From: Streptomyces aureus
GTDB lineage: Bacteria > Actinomycetota > Actinomycetes > Streptomycetales > Streptomycetaceae
Reading direction: 5' to 3'
Length of the DNA stretch: 37,416 bases
Assembly: GCF_001418135.1 (NCBI RefSeq)
Contig: NZ_LIPQ01000138.1
Span: forward strand, 1-37,416
Below, piece by piece: positions 32,965-37,416 of the stretch. Both the position numbers and the translations under genes were made by a program. The stretch's first letter is position 1, and the number at the start of each line of letters is the position of its first letter. Below the pieces are notes generated by a model, which had not been told where the DNA came from, searched no databases, and saw nothing but the letters and a program-made list of their open reading frames with translations.

Positions 32965-33092
32965 GTGGAGAGCGCGCAGAGTCCGTACATCCCGGCCGGT
33001 GCCGTGGCCCTGCTGCTCGGCGTCGACCGGATCATGGACGCGATGCGCGTCGCGACGAATCTGTGGCAACTGCGTGGCCGTCTTCGTGGTCA
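32965..33092 (+). pseudogene. Dicarboxylate/amino acid:cation symporter remnant
   Basis: In one frame the plus strand gives AQSPYIPAGAVALLLGVDRIMDAMRVATNLW, and in the next frame GNCVAVFVVTADA, which together are the conserved C-terminal signature of the DAACS (GltP/DctA-like) symporters, joined by a one-base frameshift near 33065. Everything before and after is missing. Dead fragment. Confidence 0.65.
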
Positions 33093-33197
33093 CTGCGGAT
33101 GCGTCAGCACACAGATGTGGGCGGTCTCGGCGGGCCAGGCACGGTATCCCGCCGCGGCCACCACCTCGGACCCTTCGCGCACGTCCCCTTCGCGCAT
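33090..33197 (-). pseudogene. Inverted middle fragment of a GNAT acetyltransferase
   Basis: A 35-codon minus-strand frame (MREGDVREGSEVV...HICVLTHPQ) reads like the beta-4/beta-5 part of a GNAT fold (VAAAGYRAWPAETAHICVLTHP) just before the acetyl-CoA loop. GGAGG precedes the ATG, but it stops where the CoA-binding RGxG should begin. The missing continuation is next to it on the opposite strand. Segment ends carry an imperfect 12-bp inverted repeat (33095-33106 and 33197-33208). Confidence 0.6.
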
Positions 33198-33208
33198 GAC
33201 GCCTCCGC

Positions 33209-33422
33209 GTACGGGCGAGGCCGCCGGCTCGCCCGCCACGCCGGATCCGCCGCAGTGGCGCACGCGCTGGCAGCGGGTCTGCTCCCCCAGTGGCGGGCCC
33301 GTCCACCGGCCTCTCGAAGGGTCGCGCGGTCACTCGGGTTCCGGGAGCTGGGCAGTCAGCTGAGTGTCCGCCTGGAGATGGAGGCGCTCGACCCCGTGTC
33401 GACTCACTCGGTGGATGGCTGA
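33209..33422 (+). pseudogene. C-terminal fragment of the same GNAT acetyltransferase
   Basis: The plus strand encodes YGRGRRLARHAGSAAVAHAL, then AAGLLPQWRARPPASRRVARSLGFRELGSQLSVRLE and a stop at 33422. This is the RGxGxA CoA loop region and the ASRRVARxLGF helix of a GNAT/FR47-like enzyme. It has no start and lacks the N-terminal half. Confidence 0.7.
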
Positions 33423-33453
33423 GTGGGCACAGGCGGGCTCGGTGTGAGCGTGG

Positions 33454-33888
33454 TCAGGCGCCGGTCGTCGCGGGCAGTAGCGGCGCGAAGTCGTCCCAGC
33501 GGGCGATCTCGCAGCCGTCGGTTCGCCTGAAGCTCGCGTCCACCGGCCGGCCCGCCCAGGTGCCCGTGACATGGGCCGTGGCCGGTCCTCCGTACTGCAT
33601 CGTGCACATGGAGTCCGGCCGCACCGGCGCGAAGAGGTCGGTGCCCCACGTGGTCAGTGCGTCGAGCCTGTCGCAGGCCGCCTGCGCTGCGGGATGAGTA
33701 CCGCCCGCAGGGTGGCAGCTGAGCTCGAACGTGCCGTCGGCGGCCGGGTCGCCGCTGTCGGTCACCGTCAGGGTGAGGTGGTCCGGAGGGGCCGGTGCGA
33801 CTGCGGCGGCGGAGGCGACCGAGGCGGTGGAACAGATGGCGAGGGCGGCCAGGGCCAGGGCGAACGCAAGGCCTGTGAAACGCGGCAT
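33454..33888 (-). CDS. Subtilisin inhibitor-like (SSI family) protein
   Basis: The 144-residue precursor starts at ATG 33888, eight bases behind GGAG. The signal peptide ends near SVASAAA (about residue 29); the mature protein has about 115 residues. The four Cys (58, 72, 95, 126) match the two disulfides of Streptomyces subtilisin inhibitor. The reactive-site loop reads SMCTMQYGGP, so by alignment with SSI (CPMVYDP) P1 is Met97, P2 Thr and P1' Gln. It should block secreted subtilisin-like proteases and act as a dimer outside the cell. Single gene. Confidence 0.88.
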   Translation of the reverse strand: MPRFTGLAFALALAALAICSTASVASAAAVAPAPPDHLTLTVTDSGDPAADGTFELSCHPAGGTHPAAQAACDRLDALTTWGTDLFAPVRPDSMCTMQYGGPATAHVTGTWAGRPVDASFRRTDGCEIARWDDFAPLLPATTGA

Positions 33889-34113
33889 GGACGACTCCGG
33901 GTCAAGGGGATCGACGCGGCCCGGGACGGCCGGGATCAGCGCCGACCCAGGGTGGTGGCGGGCGGGGGTGCTGTGCCGAAGCACTTCCTCCGGCCCAACC
34001 CCGGCGCGCTCGAAGAGGTCACGGCGCGTGGGCTGCCGGCGCCGCCCCTCGGGCCACGGTCAACCCCGATGGCCCACCGGCCCTCTTCGACAGCGGCAGG
34101 GCGGTGGGCGGTT

Positions 34114-34153
34114 GGGCTGTAGGGCTGTAGGGCTGTAGGGCTGTAGGGCTGTA
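34114..34153. repeat. Five-copy 8-bp tandem repeat
   Basis: GGGCTGTA is repeated five times without change, ending just before CGTAACAT. It lies 37 bases upstream of the ATG at 34190 in the promoter region; TAACAT at 34156-34161 may be the -10. Confidence 0.9.
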
Positions 34154-34189
34154 CGTAACATTCCTCGCGGACAGAGGGAGGCGCACGGC

Positions 34190-34480
34190 ATGGGAATGTT
34201 CCGCAGGAAGCGCGCTGAGCAGCTGGTACCTCCGCCCCAGTTGGTCGACGAGGCCAAGGCCAACCCGGGGGGCCGGGTGTACGAGATCGACAGAGACATG
34301 GTCGACGACCCGAACGGGGCCGTGCCCCCCGAGGCCATCATCGGGGCCTGGCAGGTAGACGCGCGCGGGAAGCTCTCCGGCAACTGTCAGGCGAATCCGA
34401 CTACCGGCCTCGGGCGACAGGCCGCTAGGCCAGAGCGTTTTCTACGGATCATCCGATCGTTGGCTGATGTGCGTCGTTGA
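34190..34480 (+). CDS. Small hypothetical protein, C-terminus probably frameshifted
   Basis: The 96-residue frame starts at ATG 34190 behind GGGAGG; a second ATG is two codons later. The first 65 residues (MGMFRRKRAEQLVPPPQLVDE, then a segment ending in AWQVDARGKLSG) look like a short conserved actinobacterial protein of unknown role, soluble with no Cys. From about residue 67 the reading frame becomes unusual (NCQANPTTGLGRQAARP); the next frame instead gives NP-DYRPRATGR and a stop, so one base may have been lost near 34398. The remaining tail lies in DNA that seems to belong to the IS remnant. Confidence 0.6.
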   Translation: MGMFRRKRAEQLVPPPQLVDEAKANPGGRVYEIDRDMVDDPNGAVPPEAIIGAWQVDARGKLSGNCQANPTTGLGRQAARPERFLRIIRSLADVRR

Positions 34481-34843
34481 CTGACGCCCAGTGGGCGAGG
34501 ATCGGACACCGAAGCGGGGAGAGCAGTGGCGTGATCACCGCCAGGTGGTCGACGCGATTGCGTTCAAGTTCCGCACCGGAACTCCGTGGATGTGCGACGA
34601 CGTGGCATCAGAGCGGTGATTCCCCAGCCTGCGGACCAGGTCGCGCATCGCATGCGTCGCGGCAAGTCTGGAGGTCGGCCTCCCGCGTTTGATCGCGACG
34701 CCTACAAGCAGCGCGACACCGTAGAGCGATGCATCCATCGCCTCAAGCAGTGACGCGGGCTCGCCACCCGATACGACAAGACCGCCACGATCCATCTCGC
34801 CGCGCTCCACATCGCCGGGATCTTCATCCGGGCTGCGGGGTGA
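34478..34843 (+). pseudogene. IS5-family transposase remnant
   Basis: Two transposase pieces are fused. The first, with a one-base frameshift, reads LTDAQWARI then EQWRDHRQVVDAIAFKFRTGTPWM, the N-terminus of IS5-type transposases. The second (from about 34592, another frame) reads RRGIRAVIPQPADQVAHRMR, then GGRPPAFDRDAYKQRDTVERCIHRLKQ, a TGA at 34751 where Trp is normal, then RGLATRYDKTATIHLAALHIAGIFI. The catalytic core between is deleted. No right-hand inverted repeat is seen before the next gene. Confidence 0.85.
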
Positions 34844-34845
34844 CG

Positions 34846-35463
34846 TCAGTCGTCGAACCAGACGACCAGCCTGACGTCGTCGCCGCCGTGGAGTTCGGCC
34901 AGGGTGCGCATGACGGTCCAGACCGGCCCCCACTCATCGTCGGGCACGGCGTCGCGGCGCCTGAGGCGCTCAACACGGAACATTAGGTCTCCATCGATCC
35001 ACTGGGAGCCCTCCGGGAAGTGCAGCTTGGGTCGGACCGCGATATGAGCCGGCTGTCCGCAGAGGTCGACGAATCGCTGAGGGGCGGAGTAGTGCCGCTG
35101 GAGGAACTGCCAGTCGCCCCGTGGATCACGGTAGTACTCGCGGATGTAGGCATCGGGCTCGGCGGATTCCTCATCCCAGTCGACCCGCTTGATCTCTGCC
35201 CAGCTGACCCAGCTCGCGCTTCGCCCTCCCGTCGTCTCATGGCCGTCGCGGACACGGTTCGACGCGTCGGCAGGCAGCCCACGGACAGGAGCCACCGGCA
35301 CGAACTGCTCGTTGTCGCAGACGCCGAACAGAGCGCCGAAGGCTTCGTAGTTCCTCGGCACCTTCAGGTGGTCCAAGTCGATGGCGGCGTGCCAGAACGA
35401 GTCCGCCTCATGGTCTCGATAGTCACGGTGGCACTCGATGAAGCCCCAGATGTCCTTGCCCAT
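34846..35463 (-). CDS. Hypothetical protein of the MGCDIH type
   Basis: The 205-residue protein starts at ATG 35463 with MGKDIWGFIECHRDYRDHE, and has DHLKVPRNYEAFGALFGV followed by FVPVAPVRGLPADAS. This pattern (short MGCDIH-like start, RNYxxFxxL and RGLPxDxS) is shared by small proteins of phages and actinobacteria with no known activity. It also has several aromatic-rich acidic segments (WDEESAEPDAYIREYYRDPRGDW) and ends RLVVWFDD. No signal peptide. Its 3' end abuts the IS remnant. No ribosome-binding site is obvious. Confidence 0.7.
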   Translation of the reverse strand: MGKDIWGFIECHRDYRDHEADSFWHAAIDLDHLKVPRNYEAFGALFGVCDNEQFVPVAPVRGLPADASNRVRDGHETTGGRSASWVSWAEIKRVDWDEESAEPDAYIREYYRDPRGDWQFLQRHYSAPQRFVDLCGQPAHIAVRPKLHFPEGSQWIDGDLMFRVERLRRRDAVPDDEWGPVWTVMRTLAELHGGDDVRLVVWFDD

Positions 35464-35774
35464 GCCGCGATGATGCCGGGCCGGCGTCCGCCAGACCAGG
35501 CATTACTCTCCCCAGGCTTGATCCAACAGTTCCCAGTCCGCTTCTCCAGGGGCTTTCCGGGGGCCAGGGTGACTGCGGCAGGTACTCGGTCCGCTCTGCG
35601 CGGGATCTGTGATCAGTCATGATGACCGGAGACTGAAACAGACCGGTCCAGATCAGACCGGTCCAGTTCAGTCCAGTTCAGTCGTAGATCAGAACAGAGC
35701 AGAGCAGACCGAGCGCGGTCCTCTCGCACGGACTGCGAGGAGGGTCGGCCTCGGGCGGATGCACGGGGGCGTTG
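35464..35774. other. Intergenic region upstream of the acyl-AMP ligase gene
   Basis: About 310 bases. The right half is a purine-and-C rich repeat (35640-35715) with two GACCGGTC palindromes; the left half holds nothing I recognise. The promoter of the ligase gene must be here. Confidence 0.5.
35640..35690. repeat. 15-bp direct repeats with GACCGGTC palindromes
   Basis: AGACCGGTCCAGATC (35640-35654) and AGACCGGTCCAGTTC (35655-35669) are tandem, followed by shortened AGTCCAGTTC (35670-35679) and AGTCGTAGATC, and by AGAACAGAGCAGAGC up to about 35705. Could bind a regulator at repeated half-sites. Confidence 0.75.
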
Positions 35775-37416
35775 ATGCGGGGATACGGCGAGACAGTGCT
35801 GCTGGACGTGCTGGCCGGTGCGGCCGAGGCCGCGCCCGGCCAGGCCGTCGTCCATGTCGACGGGGACGGTACGGAGAGGACCGTCAGCCATCGCACGCTG
35901 TTCGCCGATGCCCTGCGCGTTGCCGGAGGATTCCTCGACGCCGGGCTCGCGCCGGGCAGCCAGGTGGTGCTGCCCGTCGAGCGGAGCGAGGAGTTCCTGC
36001 CGCTCTTCTGGGGCGCCGTCGCCGCCGGGCTCGTACCTGTGCCGCTCGCCCCGGACGTACGGCGAGTGCTGCCCGTATGGGAGTTCCTCGGCCGGCCGCC
36101 GGTCGTCGTCGGCGGATCCACCGAGTCGCTGCTCGACGCGCTGCCCGGCCTCGTACCTTCCCTGACGCTCGACGGTCTCCGCGAGCACCCCGCTGCTCCG
36201 ACCCTGCCGAAGCGGGCGCCCGACGACGTGGCGTTCCTGCAGTTCTCCTCCGGCAGCACGGGGGCGCCCAAGGGGGTCGAGCTGACCCACGCGGCCGTTC
36301 TCGCCAATCTGGCGCAGATCCGTGCGGCGGCCGGTATCAACTCCGCTGATGTCCTCGTCACCTGGATGCCGTACTTCCACGACATGGGGCTGATCGGCAC
36401 CCACCTCGTGCCGTTGTCCGCACGGATCAAGCAGGTGCGTCTCGAACCGCTGACGTTCGCCAGGCGACCCCTTCGGTGGCTGGAGGCTGCCGCACGGCAC
36501 CGGGCGACGCTGCTCTCGGCCGCCAACTTCGCCCTGGCGCTCGTCGAGCGACGCGTACCCCCGGACGCGCTCGCGCGTCTTGACCTGACGTGTGTACGGA
36601 TGATCCTGGTCGGCGCCGAGCCGATCTCGCCGGCCGTGTGGCGGGCCTTCGTCGGGCGGATGCGGCCGACGGGGCTCCCGGCGTGCGCGCCCACGCCCGT
36701 GTACGGTCTCGCGGAGTCCACCCTCGCTGTCACCTTCCCACCGCCGGGAGAGGTCGCCCGGCCGCTGGCCCTGGACAGGGCCGCGCTCGGGCGTGGCCAC
36801 GCCGTGGACAGCGCGCCCGGACCGGAGGCGGTGGAACTGATGGACGTGGGCGGCCCCGTGCACGGGTGCTCCGTACGGATCACCGACGACACGGGCCGCC
36901 CCGTCGATGAACGCCGGGTCGGACACATCGAGGTCAGCGGCCCCCAGGTGGCCCGCGGCTACCACGGCGCCCCGGAGGCGACGGCGGGGGCGTTTCGTGG
37001 TGCGTGGCTGCGCACGGGTGATCTGGGATTCCTGCGCGAGGGCCGCCTCTGTGTGACCGGCCGGTCCAAGGACGTCGTCTTCGTCGACGGGCGCACGCTG
37101 CACGCGTCGGACCTGGAGGAGGTCGCGGCGAGCACGCCGGGGCTCGGTCTGTGCCCGGTCGCGGTCGTGGGATCGACCGATCCCGCGGACGGCGGCGAGC
37201 GGGTCGTCGTCTTCCTCGCACCCGCGCCTCCCCTGTCCGCCGTGGCCCCCGAGCTCCTGCACGCGGTCCGCCGACGGGTCCGCGAGGCCCTGGGGCACGA
37301 CGACGTACGGGTGCTGGCGCTGCCCGCACGCGGGTTCCCGCGTACGACGAGCGGGAAGGTCCGTCGCGGAGTGCTGCGCGATCGCTTCGAGGGCGGGGAG
37401 TATCCGGAGATCGCGG
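35775..37416 (+). CDS. Fatty-acyl-AMP ligase-like AMP-dependent synthetase, 3' end missing
   Basis: The frame from ATG 35775 is open to the window edge (547 codons). The ATP-binding motif is FLQFSSGSTGAPKGVELTH (about residues 153-171); WMPYFHDMGLIGTHLVPL, RRPLRWLEAAARHRATL and the VYGLAES motif are typical of fatty-acyl-AMP ligases, which load fatty acids on carrier proteins in polyketide or peptide pathways. Later come LRTGDLGFL, TGRSKDVVFVDGRTLH and TTSGKVRRGVLRDRF with the catalytic Lys. The family usually has about 560-600 residues, so little is missing unless a carrier domain follows. The ribosome-binding site (GGGGG) is weak. The cluster it may start lies beyond the window. Confidence 0.88.
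   Translation, partial: MRGYGETVLLDVLAGAAEAAPGQAVVHVDGDGTERTVSHRTLFADALRVAGGFLDAGLAPGSQVVLPVERSEEFLPLFWGAVAAGLVPVPLAPDVRRVLPVWEFLGRPPVVVGGSTESLLDALPGLVPSLTLDGLREHPAAPTLPKRAPDDVAFLQFSSGSTGAPKGVELTHAAVLANLAQIRAAAGINSADVLVTWMPYFHDMGLIGTHLVPLSARIKQVRLEPLTFARRPLRWLEAAARHRATLLSAANFALALVERRVPPDALARLDLTCVRMILVGAEPISPAVWRAFVGRMRPTGLPACAPTPVYGLAESTLAVTFPPPGEVARPLALDRAALGRGHAVDSAPGPEAVELMDVGGPVHGCSVRITDDTGRPVDERRVGHIEVSGPQVARGYHGAPEATAGAFRGAWLRTGDLGFLREGRLCVTGRSKDVVFVDGRTLHASDLEEVAASTPGLGLCPVAVVGSTDPADGGERVVVFLAPAPPLSAVAPELLHAVRRRVREALGHDDVRVLALPARGFPRTTSGKVRRGVLRDRFEGGEYPEIA

Noticed and set aside
32737-33333. A 198-codon minus-strand frame
   Set aside because: Arg/Gly-rich without motifs, and it runs through the symporter and GNAT fragments in other frames.

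Overview
The window looks like a stretch of a Streptomyces chromosome. Base composition is very GC-rich, most codons end in G or C, and the gene content is typical of the genus: a subtilisin-inhibitor-like protein, DUF5713 and DUF6479-type small proteins, a mycothiol-type maleylpyruvate isomerase fold protein, MpaB/DUF2236 oxygenase and secreted F5/8C glycanases. All family calls come from reading motifs; no database search was run. No tRNA, rRNA or CRISPR was seen.

Layout. 1-908: 3' part of an aminoglycoside-phosphotransferase-fold kinase. 1009-9370: a carbohydrate locus, with a LacI-family repressor divergent from a run of four plus-strand genes: secreted beta-helix protein with F5/8C domain, secreted clan-A TIM-barrel hydrolase with two F5/8C domains, secreted DUF1996 protein, and cytoplasmic GH1 beta-glucosidase. 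A perfect 16-bp palindrome between repressor and first gene is the likely operator. The simplest reading is extracellular attack on a glucan followed by intracellular cleavage of imported oligosaccharides; no sugar transporter lies in the window. 9487-11151: small stress-type genes, a DoxX-like membrane protein behind a TetR-type palindrome, and DUF5713.

11480-14896: a tightly overlapping operon of a possible 47-residue peptide, a fused ABC exporter, a Nudix protein and a SAM methyltransferase, ending at what looks like a rearrangement breakpoint with an inverted short-chain dehydrogenase remnant. 15320-20742: DUF4916/Nudix-like protein, vWA protein, L,D-transpeptidase-like secreted protein, small four-cysteine secreted protein, a membrane-anchored HTH protein with two extracellular peptidoglycan-binding domains, and a methyltransferase. 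21095-26170: large secreted alpha/beta hydrolase with Calx-beta-like repeats and a long LRV/HEAT-like repeat protein. 26300-28863: an operon of small helical protein, polyprenyl diphosphate synthase and MpaB/Lcp-type haem oxygenase, suggesting formation and oxidation of a prenyl chain.

28899-37416: hypothetical repeat-containing protein, mycothiol-type isomerase-fold protein, an ABC-2 type transporter pair with a hexanucleotide repeat in the permease gene, then a decayed zone with fragments of a symporter, a GNAT acetyltransferase split by a small inversion and, further on, an IS5-type transposase. Between these are a subtilisin inhibitor, a small hypothetical gene behind a five-copy 8-bp repeat, and a protein of the MGCDIH type. 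The window ends inside a fatty-acyl-AMP-ligase-like gene that may open a lipid or natural-product cluster to the right.
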